DNA of 64,000 nucleotides from contig JANQGQ010000029.1 of NCBI GenBank assembly GCA_028277185.1, forward strand, positions 29,012 through 93,011. Reading direction: 5' to 3'. Made by a program: the position numbers and the translations under genes. Shown here one piece after another: positions 8,324 through 17,763 of the stretch. Each line of letters opens with the position of its first letter. Position 1 is the first letter of the stretch. The notes beneath the pieces are model-generated. The model saw only the letters and a program-made list of their open reading frames with translations, had not been told where the DNA came from and did not search any database. Source of the DNA: Woeseiaceae bacterium (lineage in GTDB: Bacteria; Pseudomonadota; Gammaproteobacteria; Steroidobacterales; Woeseiaceae).

Positions 8324-9984
8324 GGTCTGCTGTCTCCTTCGCGGGCATAGACGCGTTCGCCGCCGATCCAGGTTTCGAGGACGACAATGTCGTCGATTTC
8401 GCTTGCGGGGATCGTAAAAAAGTCGCGATCGATCAGGACAAAATCGGCCCACTTACCAGGCTCCAGCGACCCCAACCGCTCCTCCTGATGCGCCGCGTAC
8501 GCGGCCGCAAGCGTAAACGAGTGCAGCGCCTCGGCACGCGTCATCGCCTGATCGGCATACCAGCCGCCATCGGGTTGTCCGTCGCGATCCATGCGAGTCA
8601 CCGCGGCGTAGAGCCCGAAAAAGGGATTCGGCAGTTCGACCGGAAAGTCCGAACCGCTCGCGACCACCACGCCCATGTCCAGCATCGTCCGCCAGGCATA
8701 GCCGCCCTTGATACGTTCCGGCCCGACGCGATCCTCGGCCATGTTCATGTCGCTGGTCGCATGGATCGGCTGCATCGAAGCGATCAGCCCGAGTTCCGCA
8801 AAGCGCGGGATGTCCTCGAGCGCGACGATTTGCGCGTGCTCGATGCGGTTGCGGAACGCCGAAGGCTTACCGTGCTGAGCATTGTCGAACGCGTCTATCA
8901 CCATCCGGTTGCCGAGATCGCCGATTGCGTGAACGGCCACCTGAAAGCCGCTGTCATTCGCTTTCAGGACCTGACGGTCGAGTTCGGCCTGACTGAAGAA
9001 CGGCAGACCCCGGTTCTCGGGATCGTCCGAGTAGGGTTCGAGCATCGCCGCGCCGCGGCTGCCCAGGGCGCCGTCGGCGTAGATCTTGACGGTGCGAATG
9101 TCGAGGCGGTCATCGCCGTGAGCGACGAGCGGTTCACCGAAGCCGTCGAGGTTCTCGCCGGTGCCTGCCAGCATTGCCGACACCCTGAGCTTCAGCTCGC
9201 CGTCATCGGCCATCGCCATCAGGACTTCGGCCTGCTCGAGCGTGATTCCCGCGTCGTGGACGCCGGTGAGGCCGAGACTCAGCAGAAGATCGTTTGCCTG
9301 ACGGTACGCGTCGCGGATATCGGCTTTCGTCGGCGCCGGGACGTGCTCGTCGACATAGCTCATTGCCGTGTCGATCAGGATGCCGGTCGCATCGCCGTTG
9401 GCGTCACGCAGAATCTTGCCGCCGACCGGGTCGGCCGTGTCGCGATCGATGCCGGCGATTGCCAGCGCGCGGCGATTCGCCCAGGCGGCGTGGCCGTCGA
9501 TGCGCCCGAGCCAGACGGGCCGGTCGGCTACTGCCGAGTCGAGGTCGCTGGCGGCGGGGAAGGATCGGCCCTCCCAGAGCACCTGATTCCATCCGCGGCC
9601 CAGTATCCAGGGCTTGCGGGGATGCGCGGCCGCGTAGGCACGCACCCGGTCGAGCGCCTCGTCCAGACTGGCGGCGCCCGCGAGGTCGACCTGCGTTTCG
9701 AGCACGCCCTGGCCGTAGAGATGGGCGTGGGCGTCAGTGAGACCCGGAAGCAATGTCAGACCACCCCCGTCGATTGCCGGGGTGTCGCGGTGCGCCGCGC
9801 GGAGATCGTCGTTGCCCGTGGCGACGACCTTGCCGTCGTCGTCGACGACGATCACGCTGAACGAGCGGATCCCCTCGGCGGTCGACGTGTAGCCGTTGAC
9901 GTTGTACCAGACCGTCGCCGCTTCGACGACGGTAGCGCCGGCTGTCAGAGTCAATGCAAGCGCAAGCTGTAGAACCGGTCTCAA
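8320..9984 (-). CDS. Secreted YtcJ-like amidohydrolase
   Basis: A 554-residue member of the amidohydrolase family 3 (YtcJ/NfdA type). An N-terminal signal peptide (MRPVLQLALALTLTAGATVVEA) suggests periplasmic location. The metal site motif LTDAHAHLYGQG (about 82-93) is present, with later His ligands in VAVHAIGDLGNRM and IEHAQIV, and the catalytic Asp in ASGSDFPVE. The C-terminus has the standard LEPGKWADFVLIDRD ending. The true substrate is not predictable; such enzymes hydrolyse cyclic amides or N-acyl compounds. Coupled to gloB downstream by a 4-base overlap. Confidence 0.88.
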   Translation of the reverse strand: MRPVLQLALALTLTAGATVVEAATVWYNVNGYTSTAEGIRSFSVIVVDDDGKVVATGNDDLRAAHRDTPAIDGGGLTLLPGLTDAHAHLYGQGVLETQVDLAGAASLDEALDRVRAYAAAHPRKPWILGRGWNQVLWEGRSFPAASDLDSAVADRPVWLGRIDGHAAWANRRALAIAGIDRDTADPVGGKILRDANGDATGILIDTAMSYVDEHVPAPTKADIRDAYRQANDLLLSLGLTGVHDAGITLEQAEVLMAMADDGELKLRVSAMLAGTGENLDGFGEPLVAHGDDRLDIRTVKIYADGALGSRGAAMLEPYSDDPENRGLPFFSQAELDRQVLKANDSGFQVAVHAIGDLGNRMVIDAFDNAQHGKPSAFRNRIEHAQIVALEDIPRFAELGLIASMQPIHATSDMNMAEDRVGPERIKGGYAWRTMLDMGVVVASGSDFPVELPNPFFGLYAAVTRMDRDGQPDGGWYADQAMTRAEALHSFTLAAAYAAHQEERLGSLEPGKWADFVLIDRDFFTIPASEIDDIVVLETWIGGERVYAREGDSRP

Positions 9985-10037
9985 GGCAGTATCCTTCGAC
10001 GACGACGCCGGTCATTGTAATCGGAAAGGAGCAGGGT

Positions 10038-10892
10038 TTGCGTTGCGTGAGTTTCGAGATGGACGGCGAACGCCGTTATGGGGTTCTGGACGGGGATACA
10101 GTGCTTGCCGTTCGCTCCGCTTTCGCGGCGCAGTATCCGGATCTGCGCGCGGTGCTTGCGGCGGACGCGCTCACCGATCTTCGGGACAGTGTCGAACCGA
10201 TCCCGGCGGCGGCGAACGAACCGCACTTTCTGCCGGCGATTCCGGAGCCCGGCAAGATCTTGTGCGTGGGAGTGAACTACCGGCCGCACGTCGAGGAGAT
10301 GGGCCGCGACTTGCCGGACTACCCGGTGGTCTTCGTGCGTTTTCCCTCGAGCCTGGTCGGCCATGGCCGGGACGTGGTTCGTCCCCGCGTTTCGTCGCGC
10401 TACGACTACGAGGGTGAGCTTGCGGTGATAGTCGGCAGGGCAGGGCGCTACGTTTCCCCGGATCGCGCCTGGGATCACGTTGCGGGTCTGTGCCCGTTTC
10501 TCGACGGGTCGCTGCGCGACTACCAGCGACACAGCGGCCAGTTCACGCCGGGCAAGAATTTTCCCGCCAGCGGCGCCATGGGACCGGCTCTCGTAACGCT
10601 CGACGAAATCGGCGACCCGGGAGCGCTGCGCCTGGAAACCCGCATCAACGGTGAGGTGCTGCAGAGCGGCCAATTGTCCGAACTGATCTTCGACGTTCCC
10701 CGGCTGATCGCGTACTGCTCGACGTTCACGCGGCTCGAGCCCGGCGACGTCATTGCGACGGGCACGCCCGGGGGAGTCGGCGCAGCGAGGAAGCCGCCGC
10801 GCTGGCTCGTCCCCGGCGACACGGTCGAAGTGGATATCGGGCCGGCGGGCTGCCTCCGCAATCAGGTGGTCGATGAGGTGTCCGGGGACTGA
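10038..10892 (+). CDS. Fumarylacetoacetate hydrolase (FAH) family protein
   Basis: A 284-residue FAH-fold enzyme (2-hydroxyhepta-2,4-diene-1,7-dioate isomerase/hydrolase type). The family motifs are GVNYRPHVEEMG, the metal-binding YDYEGELAVIVG, KNFPASGAMGPALV and the ending ATGTPGGVG. Members decarboxylate, isomerise or cleave beta-diketo acids; the substrate cannot be told. The TTG at 10038 is preferred because AAAGGAG lies six bases upstream; the first in-frame ATG (9954) lies inside the divergent amidohydrolase gene. The 3' end overlaps the convergent sortase gene by 31 bases. Confidence 0.85.
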   Translation: MRCVSFEMDGERRYGVLDGDTVLAVRSAFAAQYPDLRAVLAADALTDLRDSVEPIPAAANEPHFLPAIPEPGKILCVGVNYRPHVEEMGRDLPDYPVVFVRFPSSLVGHGRDVVRPRVSSRYDYEGELAVIVGRAGRYVSPDRAWDHVAGLCPFLDGSLRDYQRHSGQFTPGKNFPASGAMGPALVTLDEIGDPGALRLETRINGEVLQSGQLSELIFDVPRLIAYCSTFTRLEPGDVIATGTPGGVGAARKPPRWLVPGDTVEVDIGPAGCLRNQVVDEVSGD

Positions 10893-11461
10893 CGCTCGGG
10901 ACTCGCGTACGCGGTGACGAGGTAGCGCAGCGGGCCGCCCGGCTCGAGGGTATCGAAGGGATAGCAGGTCAGGAGCGTCAGTACGGGTACGTCAGTATCG
11001 AGCGCCAGTCCGGCGTACCTTGCATCGACGACCTCGGCGGCCTGTACGACGTATTCCGTCAGGCGGCCGTCGACATCTTCGAGCAGCAAACGATCGCCGG
11101 CACTAAGCCGCTGCACGAAGCGAAAGTGCGTGTCGCGATGGCCTGCGATGACGGTGTTCCCCGGCGCGCCCGGTTTTGCACTGGCGCTCATGTGCGCCGG
11201 ACCGAACGCGAGATTGCGTCCGGAGCTGCCGGCGAGCACGTACAGATCGATGCCGTGGTCTGCGGCCGACAGGCGCGCGATCGGCCGCGTGTCCGCCCAC
11301 GGCCAGGGCGGCACCGGCCGGTCGCGGTGTCTTGCCTCGGACCACGCATGTTCGATGAGTCGTTGCGCTGCCCAGGCTTTGGCGGGCAGCCAGAGCCCCT
11401 GAACGATCATCGTGCTGCCCGCGAGCAGCAGCGCGAGCGCTCCCCAGCGGCATGGTTTCAT
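10862..11461 (-). CDS. Class D-like sortase (marine proteobacterial type)
   Basis: A 199-residue sortase with an N-terminal membrane anchor (ALALLLAGSTMIVQGLWLP). The catalytic His is in AGHRDTHF, the Cys in LLTCYP and the Arg in GPLRYLV, in the order and spacing of sortases. Gram-negative sortases of this type are single-copy and encoded next to one substrate. Here the gene overlaps the VIT/vWA target as ATGA, so the pair is co-translated. The likely reaction is transpeptidation of the target near its C-terminus at the inner membrane. Confidence 0.92.
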   Translation of the reverse strand: MKPCRWGALALLLAGSTMIVQGLWLPAKAWAAQRLIEHAWSEARHRDRPVPPWPWADTRPIARLSAADHGIDLYVLAGSSGRNLAFGPAHMSASAKPGAPGNTVIAGHRDTHFRFVQRLSAGDRLLLEDVDGRLTEYVVQAAEVVDARYAGLALDTDVPVLTLLTCYPFDTLEPGGPLRYLVTAYASPERQSPDTSSTT

Positions 11462-13533
11462 TGCCGGACGCGCTTGTGGGCCGGGCCGCAGCGCATCGTG
11501 CAAATACGATGCAGCGCAAGGAGCGCCAGCGCGCAGCAGAACAGCGCAAGGCCCGTGAGCAACAGTTTGCCGGCGGGCGTCGCCGTGGCGGGGAAACCGA
11601 AGATGGCCTCGACGCTCTGACCGTGCGGCAGCAGGTTGGGAACGCGATCGCTCCGCAGGCTTGCGCCTGCGGGCCGCGCCGGCGTCCTGTCGACGGCGAC
11701 GAGGCTCGTGTACTTGCTGACCAGACTGTGCGCGAGGCCGGTCGCGACGACAGCGGCGCGGATCGTCGCGGGGTCTCCGCCGCGCCGCTCCTGATCGTAC
11801 AGCGCGTCGATCTTCGCGCGGCCCCAGATCGCGGCGATCCCTTCGTGGGGAGAACCCGCGGTGAGCGGAATACGCGCAGTCCAGGCGCCGCCCGGCGAAT
11901 CGCCGGAGACTTCGAGTACGTCGCCGGGCCGAAACGCGCCGGTTGAGCGCGCTTTGACGACGACCGGTTCGCCGGCGTACAGGTCGGCGACGGTCGCCGG
12001 ATACTGTTCGATCGTACCGCGCCCGGGCCAGGTGAGCCGGATGTTCGTAAGCTGCGGCGACTCGAGCTTGCGAAAGAGCCGCTGCATCTTGTCGCCGACC
12101 TCGTGAAGCGCGCTGATCGTGGTGAAGGAACCGCGCCCCAGTTCAGCCGCTTTGCGCATGAACCAGCCGTTGGGCGCGGAGCCGATGCCTACGGTGAAAA
12201 GTCTGGCATTACCCAGTTCGCGCTCGACCAGCGCGAAGAGTTCCTCCTCGTTGCCGACGGCGCCGTCGGTGATGAAGACGATCTGCCGTAGCCGCGCCTC
12301 ACTCGACACTGCGCCCAACGCCATCTGCAGAGCCGGCCGCATTTCGGTGCCGCCGTTAGCCGAAAGGCGGCCCACATAGGCTTGCGCAAGCGCGATGCGT
12401 TCCGGCGTCGCCGGCAGGCTTTCGTGAAACAGTGCACTCGAGGTCGAGTTGAATTGAATGATGTTGAAGCGGTCGTGCGCTTCCAGCCGTGTCAGGGCGA
12501 GACCGAGCGATGCCTTCGCCTGCTCGATCGACACACCCTGCATCGAGCCCGAGGTGTCGATCACGAAGGTCATGTCTCTCGGCAACGTCCCGGATTCCGC
12601 CGGTAGCGACGGCGGCACCACCATGACGAGTGCGTGCGCGCGAGCCTGGGCTTCCTCGACGAACGCCATGGCCCGTGGCTGTGCCGAGTCCACGGGTGTC
12701 CAGGTCAGCTCGAAGTCGTGATCCAGCCGGTTGTTCGCCGACGCAAGATTGATCGAATAGCGTCGGTTCTTTTCGGTCACGTTGATCGCGTGGTAGCGGC
12801 TCCCGATATGCTTCAGTTTGCCGCCGGTGTCGATGTCGATCGACAGGGAGACGCGATGCCCGGCGCTCTGCCCGACAACCGGCGGCGTGATCGCGGATGC
12901 GTCCGGCACGCGATCGGTGTCGGCGGACCAGCCGCTTCCGTGGCGATCCGCAAGCGGCTGTCCCGGAATGAAGCGAGGCGTCAGCGTCATCGGGAAGCGC
13001 AGGCTGAAGGTCCCGTCGTCGAAGGCTAAGTCCTCCAGATAGTCGATCTCGACGATGATTTCCTCGCCGGGCCCGACGTTGGCGACCGAGGTTGTGAACA
13101 GGTTGCTGCGCTGCTGCTGAACGAGGCTGGCTCGTCTGCCGCTGGCCCGGGCTTGTGTGTATTGCCGTCGGGCTTCGGCCTTCTCGCGAATCTCGCCTTC
13201 GATCACGCGCTCACCGATGGTGAGCCGCATGCCGCGCACGCTGGCGTTTTCCGGCAGCGGGAACACATAGACGCCTTCCGCCCAGTCGCGGCCGTCGTTG
13301 CGAAAGCGCTGACGGACCCGGACGTCGGCGACGAGGCCCGCGATCTTTATCGCCACGTCGGTGTCCAGCCGGGTAGCCACGGTGTAGCCGCTTTGCATGC
13401 GAAACAGCAGGCTCCCGGACTGCTGGGCGTGCGGCTCGGTTCGGTCCGTGGCGGCGCTCACCGACGGCAAAGAGGCGGCGGCAGCGATGAGCAGGAAGGT
13501 GGCGAGGATGGGGCGAATCAGGTGGTCAGGCAT
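11458..13533 (-). CDS. Sortase target protein with VIT and von Willebrand factor A domains
   Basis: A 691-residue exported protein: signal peptide (to about residue 27), a VIT domain (about 50-180, with EGVYVFPLPENASVRGM), then a vWA domain with the MIDAS motif DTSGSM (about 328-333) and the matching DGAVGNE further on. The C-terminus has the sorting layout: a motif FPATATPAG, a hydrophobic stretch and a Cys/Arg/Lys-rich tail. This is the architecture of the marine proteobacterial sortase target family. GGAGA lies eight bases before the ATG. It is the only plausible sortase substrate in the window. Confidence 0.92.
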   Translation of the reverse strand: MPDHLIRPILATFLLIAAAASLPSVSAATDRTEPHAQQSGSLLFRMQSGYTVATRLDTDVAIKIAGLVADVRVRQRFRNDGRDWAEGVYVFPLPENASVRGMRLTIGERVIEGEIREKAEARRQYTQARASGRRASLVQQQRSNLFTTSVANVGPGEEIIVEIDYLEDLAFDDGTFSLRFPMTLTPRFIPGQPLADRHGSGWSADTDRVPDASAITPPVVGQSAGHRVSLSIDIDTGGKLKHIGSRYHAINVTEKNRRYSINLASANNRLDHDFELTWTPVDSAQPRAMAFVEEAQARAHALVMVVPPSLPAESGTLPRDMTFVIDTSGSMQGVSIEQAKASLGLALTRLEAHDRFNIIQFNSTSSALFHESLPATPERIALAQAYVGRLSANGGTEMRPALQMALGAVSSEARLRQIVFITDGAVGNEEELFALVERELGNARLFTVGIGSAPNGWFMRKAAELGRGSFTTISALHEVGDKMQRLFRKLESPQLTNIRLTWPGRGTIEQYPATVADLYAGEPVVVKARSTGAFRPGDVLEVSGDSPGGAWTARIPLTAGSPHEGIAAIWGRAKIDALYDQERRGGDPATIRAAVVATGLAHSLVSKYTSLVAVDRTPARPAGASLRSDRVPNLLPHGQSVEAIFGFPATATPAGKLLLTGLALFCCALALLALHRICTMRCGPAHKRVRQ

Positions 13534-13662
13534 CGGCGAGTCTCCGTCAGCTCCCGCCTATTCGACCCCCCTCGGGCGTTCGTCCGGCGACGGAATCGTG
13601 GCAAATCGCCGCTCCATCGTGGCGAAAGGTGGCGGCCACGTTATGTGTAGCGGGTAAACAAC

Positions 13663-13686
13663 ATCACAAGATATGTGGCGTGATGA
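13663..13686. promoter_or_regulatory. Inverted repeat upstream of the sortase operon
   Basis: CATCAC and GTGATG form a perfect 6-base inverted repeat with 12 bases between, in an AT-richer stretch about 130 bases before the sortase-target start. It could be a regulator site. No known consensus is matched with confidence. Confidence 0.3.
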
Positions 13687-13774
13687 CAACATTTGGTAGC
13701 GATCACCGGATTTATTGAGAATTTCCAGTCGATATGGCGTGGGGATTGACAATACAAGCGAATTTTGCGACCTT

Positions 13775-13928
13775 ACTGCCATCGTCGAGTAGCAGCGAAA
13801 CAACAGCGAACGGCGATCGACCAAGTCACCTTCAGGCAGGACTTGGCGGGGGAAATCAGGGGGTTCGGTACCACGCCAGAGCGTCGGTAGCGAAGGCGAC
13901 TACACTCGGGGAGTGCAGTCGCCTTTTT
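13775..13928 (+). ncRNA. Candidate small RNA with orphan terminator
   Basis: This 400-base gap has no convincing gene, yet it ends in a strong rightward intrinsic terminator that serves no known rightward gene. A TTGACA lies at 13747-13752, but a matching -10 box is poor. Between them is a 7-bp hairpin with arms CCAAGTC (13821-13827) and GACTTGG (13840-13846). The 5' end is a guess placed downstream of TTGACA. Transcription has not been shown; an alternative is that the hairpin protects the leftward dehalogenase-like transcript. Confidence 0.35.
13894..13928 (+). terminator. Intrinsic terminator without an obvious gene
   Basis: AGGCGACT (13894-13901) plus CACT pair with AGTG plus AGTCGCCT (912-924 of the same kilobase) around a CGGGG loop, with one A-C mismatch, followed by a T run on the plus strand only. 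The minus strand shows no T run after the stem. Confidence 0.75.
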
Positions 13929-13940
13929 AATGCCCGAGCA

Positions 13941-14819
13941 TCAGCCGTCGAGCGTCGGGAGCCACGCGGCGATCGCTGCTGCGATCTCGGCTGGCGAGTC
14001 TTCCTGGATGAAATGCAGGCCGCTGACCGTGACCTCGGTCTGGTTCCTGAAGCCGCGGCAGAACTCGCGCTGTGGGCCCACCAGAATGGACCCCGGGTCG
14101 GCATTGACGAACAGTTTCGGCACCGTGCTTTCCTTGAGCCACTGACTGTAGGCATCGACCACGTCGTGCACGGCTTTCGGTTCGCCGTCGAACGGGATCT
14201 GACGCGGCCAGGTCAGCGTTGGCCGCCGGGCCTCGCCGGCTTCGAGGAAGGGCCTGCGGTACTCCTCTAGCTCGTCGGCGCTCAGCTGGCGCAGGATAGA
14301 ACTCGGGAGGACGCGTTCGACGAAGACGTTCTTCTCGAGAACGATCGCCTCGCCGGCGTCGGAGCGAAACGCCTGGAAGATCTCGCGCGCGTTGTCGGGC
14401 CACTCGTCCCAGCTGAGCGGCTTCACGATCCCCTCCATGTAGGCAATACCGCGGACGCGGTCGGGATGTTGCATAGCCCAGTCGAAACCCAGCGCCGATC
14501 CCCAGTCGTGAATGACCAGCGTGACCTTGTCCTCTATACCGAGCGCCTCCCAGGCAGCGAACAGGAAGTCCCGGTGCTCGAAGTAGGTGTAGCGATCCGG
14601 GCCGCTGTCCGGCAGCTTGTCCGAGTCGCCCATGCCGATGAGATCCACCGCAATGCAGCGGCCGGCATCGGTAAGCGCCGGCATGATGTTGCGCCACAGA
14701 TACGAAGACGTCGGGTTGCCGTGTTGAAAGACGATCGGGGCGCCGCTGCCTGCTTCGGTGTAGGCCATGCGGTGTCCGTTGACTTCGATGTAGCGTTTCT
14801 CCAGCGGGGCGGCGTTCAC
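13941..14819 (-). CDS. Haloalkane-dehalogenase-like alpha/beta hydrolase
   Basis: A 292-residue alpha/beta hydrolase of the haloalkane dehalogenase II type (DhaA/LinB). The oxyanion motif is [12 protein letters not shown] and the nucleophile is Asp in [11 protein letters not shown] (about residue 107). The acid is probably Glu in YMEGIV and the His lies in LHFIQED. The Asp nucleophile, rather than Ser, argues for C-halogen or similar chemistry. GTG at 14819 is chosen because AAGGAG lies nine bases before it. No signal peptide from this start. Divergent from the cation exporter gene. Confidence 0.87.
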   Translation of the reverse strand: MNAAPLEKRYIEVNGHRMAYTEAGSGAPIVFQHGNPTSSYLWRNIMPALTDAGRCIAVDLIGMGDSDKLPDSGPDRYTYFEHRDFLFAAWEALGIEDKVTLVIHDWGSALGFDWAMQHPDRVRGIAYMEGIVKPLSWDEWPDNAREIFQAFRSDAGEAIVLEKNVFVERVLPSSILRQLSADELEEYRRPFLEAGEARRPTLTWPRQIPFDGEPKAVHDVVDAYSQWLKESTVPKLFVNADPGSILVGPQREFCRGFRNQTEVTVSGLHFIQEDSPAEIAAAIAAWLPTLDG

Positions 14820-14913
14820 GGCGGCGGACTCCTTGCGTCGGCGATAGCGGGGGCGGATGTCAAACACTGGTGGCTTTGCTAGATTGCAGGCCCTCAAATG
14901 CTGGATCGGGACT

Positions 14914-15816
14914 TTGGCACACGCCCACGCGCATCACAATCTGACGCGGGTCATCGTCGCGCTGGTTCTTACGGCCTGTTTCATGGTCGTCGAGGTCATC
15001 GGCGGTATCGTATCGGGCTCGCTGGCCCTGTTGGCCGATGCGGGCCACATGCTGACGGATACGCTGGCGCTGACGCTGGCCGCCCTCGCGTTCTACGTCT
15101 CGAACCGGCCCGCGACCCCGTCCTTGAGTTACGGCTATCAGCGTTTTCAGATCCTGGCGGCCTTCGTCAACGGCCTGATCTTACTGCTGGTCGTCGGCTG
15201 GATACTGTTCGAGGCGATCAGGCGGTTCGCCGAGCCGTCCGAGATTCTGGCAGGCACCATGCTCAAAGTTGCGGTGCTCGGACTGATCGTCAACATCCTC
15301 GCCTTCGTTGTCCTGCACGGCGGCGACCGGAACAATCTCAACATCCGCGGGGCAACGCTGCACGTCGCCGGCGACCTGCTGGGCTCCGTCGCCGCGATCG
15401 TCGCGTCCGTAGTAATCATCTACACGGGCTTCGTAATGATCGACCCGTTGCTGTCGGTCGCTGTCGCATTCCTGATCCTCAAGAGCGCCTGGCTACTCGT
15501 GAAGCGGAGTGCGCACGTTTTGCTCGAGGGCGCGCCCGAGTGGCTGGACGTCGCCGAGATGCAGGAGGCGATCCGGGCGGCCGTGCCGTCCGTCAACGGC
15601 ATCCATCATGTTCACGTATGGGGCCTTACGCCGCAGGAACTGATGCTCACGATGCACGTCGATCTGGATACCCGTATCGACAACCCGACCCTTCCGATCC
15701 GGGCGATCAAGCAACTCCTCGAGGAGAGATACGATATCGCTCACTCGACGATCGAGGTGGAGTTTGGGGAGTGTGCCGATCGGCTGGAGACGGTTACCGT
15801 CGATCATCCGGCGTGA
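14914..15816 (+). CDS. Cation diffusion facilitator, zinc exporter ZitB/CzcD type
   Basis: A CDF-family proton antiporter of about 300 residues with six membrane segments. Metal-site motifs are visible: [12 protein letters not shown] in TM2 and [11 protein letters not shown] in TM5. The C-terminal cytoplasmic domain has the HHVHVWGL strand. The TTG start at 14914 gives an N-terminus (LAHAHAHHN) that matches the His-rich start of ZitB relatives. The first ATG (14857) would add 19 residues without family support. Exports Zn2+ and related ions from the cytoplasm. Overlaps hpt tail to tail. Confidence 0.9.
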   Translation: MAHAHAHHNLTRVIVALVLTACFMVVEVIGGIVSGSLALLADAGHMLTDTLALTLAALAFYVSNRPATPSLSYGYQRFQILAAFVNGLILLLVVGWILFEAIRRFAEPSEILAGTMLKVAVLGLIVNILAFVVLHGGDRNNLNIRGATLHVAGDLLGSVAAIVASVVIIYTGFVMIDPLLSVAVAFLILKSAWLLVKRSAHVLLEGAPEWLDVAEMQEAIRAAVPSVNGIHHVHVWGLTPQELMLTMHVDLDTRIDNPTLPIRAIKQLLEERYDIAHSTIEVEFGECADRLETVTVDHPA

Positions 15817-16327
15817 CGATGCCGATATAGGGCAGCGTCCGGTCGCGTTCGGCGTAGTCGAGACCGTAACCAACTACCCATTCGTCGCCGATCGGGAAGC
15901 CGACGTAGTCGATGTCTACCTCGACTTCGGCGCACTCGGCTTTGTGCAGCAGCGTGCACGTCCGGATCGATGCGGGCCGGTGAGAGGACAGAATCCCGAG
16001 CAGGTACGCCAGCGTGTGACCGGAGTCGACGATGTCTTCGACGATCAGTACGTGCCGATTCTCGATGTTGCCACGAACGTCCATGATCAGCCGGACGGCG
16101 CCGCTGGACTTACTGCCTGTTGCGTAGCTCGACACGGCGATGAACTCGATCGTGCGCGGAATGGTCAGCTCGCGCGCGAGGTCGGCGAGGAACACGAAGG
16201 AGCCTTTGAGCACGCCGATCAGAACGAGATCGCCCTTGTCGGCGTAGTCCGCGGAAATCTCGGCGGCCAGCTCGCGGACGCGGTCGGCGATACGTTCGGC
16301 GCTGATCAGGACGGGCGGCTGGTTCAT
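15794..16327 (-). CDS. hpt: Hypoxanthine phosphoribosyltransferase
   Basis: A 177-residue purine-salvage enzyme that makes IMP (and GMP) from hypoxanthine (or guanine) and PRPP. The PRPP-binding loop VLIVEDIVDSGHTL is about residues 94-107; GVLKGSFVFLADL near 38-50 and the C-terminal DYVGFPIGDEWVVGYGLDYAE block are typical of Hpt. The ATG at 16327 is chosen by alignment with the family length; longer in-frame starts would add about 44 residues of low-complexity sequence. Cytoplasmic. Confidence 0.94.
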   Translation of the reverse strand: MNQPPVLISAERIADRVRELAAEISADYADKGDLVLIGVLKGSFVFLADLARELTIPRTIEFIAVSSYATGSKSSGAVRLIMDVRGNIENRHVLIVEDIVDSGHTLAYLLGILSSHRPASIRTCTLLHKAECAEVEVDIDYVGFPIGDEWVVGYGLDYAERDRTLPYIGIVTPDDRR

Positions 16328-16427
16328 TTCGGCTCGTGTGCAGGGCGTTCGGTAGCCGGGAGGATAGGCGACTCCCGCGCGTCGTACCAGCGTTCGCGGC
16401 TCGGCGCATCGGCTACACTTCGCGGGT

Positions 16428-17063
16428 ATGAAACGTTCCATCGCAATCGCGGGCAACATGGGTGTCGGGAAATCGACGCTGGTCGAGTTCCTTGCGAGAA
16501 CTTACGGCGTCGTGCCGTTTTACGAGCCGAACGACGACAATCCGTATCTCAAGGATTTCTACCGGGACATGCGGGGCTGGGCATTTCAATCGCAGCTCTA
16601 CTTCCTCGCGAGCAAGTTTCGTCTGCATCAGGAGCTGGATCGTCAGCCCGGCGTCGTAGCTCTGGACCGGACAATCTTCGAGGACGCGGAGGTCTTTGCC
16701 ACGGCGCTGTATCAGATGCGCAAGATCAGCAAACGCGACTGGCAGACCTATCAGAGTTTCTACGAGGCGATTCTCGACGCGATACGCCCACCCGATCTGA
16801 TGATCTACCTCAAGTGTTCGATGCGTACGCTCAAGGAGCGCATCCGGCTCCGGGGCCGCAGGATCGAAAGAGACGTCCCCCCGAGCTACCTGAAGCGCCT
16901 CGACCGGCTCTACGAGGGCTGGATTGCGGCTTACGATCTCAGCGAGGTGCTGGTGCTGGAGACCGACCGGCTCGACTACATCCACGATCTCGTGCACCGG
17001 CTCGACGTGATGGAGCGAATCGAGGCGCTCCTGCCGCCGGAACTCGGCCGGCCGGGATGCTAA
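16428..17063 (+). CDS. Deoxynucleoside kinase (deoxyadenosine/deoxyguanosine kinase family)
   Basis: A 211-residue dNK-family kinase. The P-loop is GNMGVGKST (residues 9-17), the catalytic and substrate-binding motif is ALDRTIFED (about 79-87) and the lid holds RLRGRRIERD. It phosphorylates a deoxynucleoside to its 5'-monophosphate. The head-to-head position with hpt suggests a purine salvage pair, but the base preference cannot be read from sequence. The 3' end overlaps the convergent cytochrome gene by 4 bases. Confidence 0.88.
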   Translation: MKRSIAIAGNMGVGKSTLVEFLARTYGVVPFYEPNDDNPYLKDFYRDMRGWAFQSQLYFLASKFRLHQELDRQPGVVALDRTIFEDAEVFATALYQMRKISKRDWQTYQSFYEAILDAIRPPDLMIYLKCSMRTLKERIRLRGRRIERDVPPSYLKRLDRLYEGWIAAYDLSEVLVLETDRLDYIHDLVHRLDVMERIEALLPPELGRPGC

Positions 17064-17665
17064 CGACTTTGGTAAATCCCAAAATAGACGAACGGCTCGG
17101 TCGCGCGGCGTCCGGGTTCGACGTTGTCCGGCACGCGGTGGCGGACGGGCTCGATGCTGCGCAGATAGGCGACCATCGCGTCCACGTCGTCGTCGGTCAT
17201 TCGTGCATAACCGGGCCACGGCATGACCCGGATACCGCCGGTGCCGTGCCGCCCGGCGCCGAAGCGGATGGCGTTAGCGATCTCCCGATCGCTCCAGCCG
17301 CCGATTCCCGTTTCGACGTCGGAGGTAATGTTCGACGGGTACACGACTCCCGGGTTCCGTTCACCGAGGGGGTTGCTCCAGGCGATGCCGGTACGCGATC
17401 CGGCCAGCGACAACCCGGGTTCCGGCGCCCCGAGCAGCGCGCCGTCGGTGTGGCATGCCCCGCAGCCCAGCAGTTCGACGAGATACTCGCCGCGCTCGAC
17501 CTGTTCCGCGTACTGCGGCGCATAGCGGCCGGGACTCGCGGGCGGCGCATCGAGGACCGTAGTCGCTTCGACCTCGACGTAGTCCTCGAGCGGGTCGTAG
17601 GGTGCGTCCGCGGCGCAGGCGAGGAGCGCGGCCGGTGTCAGCACGATCAGTTTGCGAAACGACAT
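17060..17665 (-). CDS. Periplasmic c-type cytochrome lipoprotein
   Basis: A 201-residue protein with a lipobox (LLAC, Cys about residue 17), so it is probably tethered to a membrane on the periplasmic side. One haem c site, CGACH, lies near residue 66, with MPWPGYARM supplying a candidate Met ligand near 145-150. The sequence resembles the single-haem cytochrome domains of dehydrogenase electron acceptors. No dehydrogenase partner is adjacent, so its donor is unknown. The start is the ATG at 17665, which gives the signal peptide. Confidence 0.87.
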   Translation of the reverse strand: MSFRKLIVLTPAALLACAADAPYDPLEDYVEVEATTVLDAPPASPGRYAPQYAEQVERGEYLVELLGCGACHTDGALLGAPEPGLSLAGSRTGIAWSNPLGERNPGVVYPSNITSDVETGIGGWSDREIANAIRFGAGRHGTGGIRVMPWPGYARMTDDDVDAMVAYLRSIEPVRHRVPDNVEPGRRATEPFVYFGIYQSR

Positions 17666-17763
17666 CGACACTGTTCCGACAGGAATCCACCCAAAAGAAA
17701 TCGGACAATTAGTCTGTTGTACTGCGGCCTGCCGCGACATTGCGGAAAACACATAGGGTACGC

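Noticed and set aside
13558..13824. 88-residue open frame in the gap before the sortase operon
   Set aside because: No ribosome site, no family features, and it overlaps the likely promoter region.
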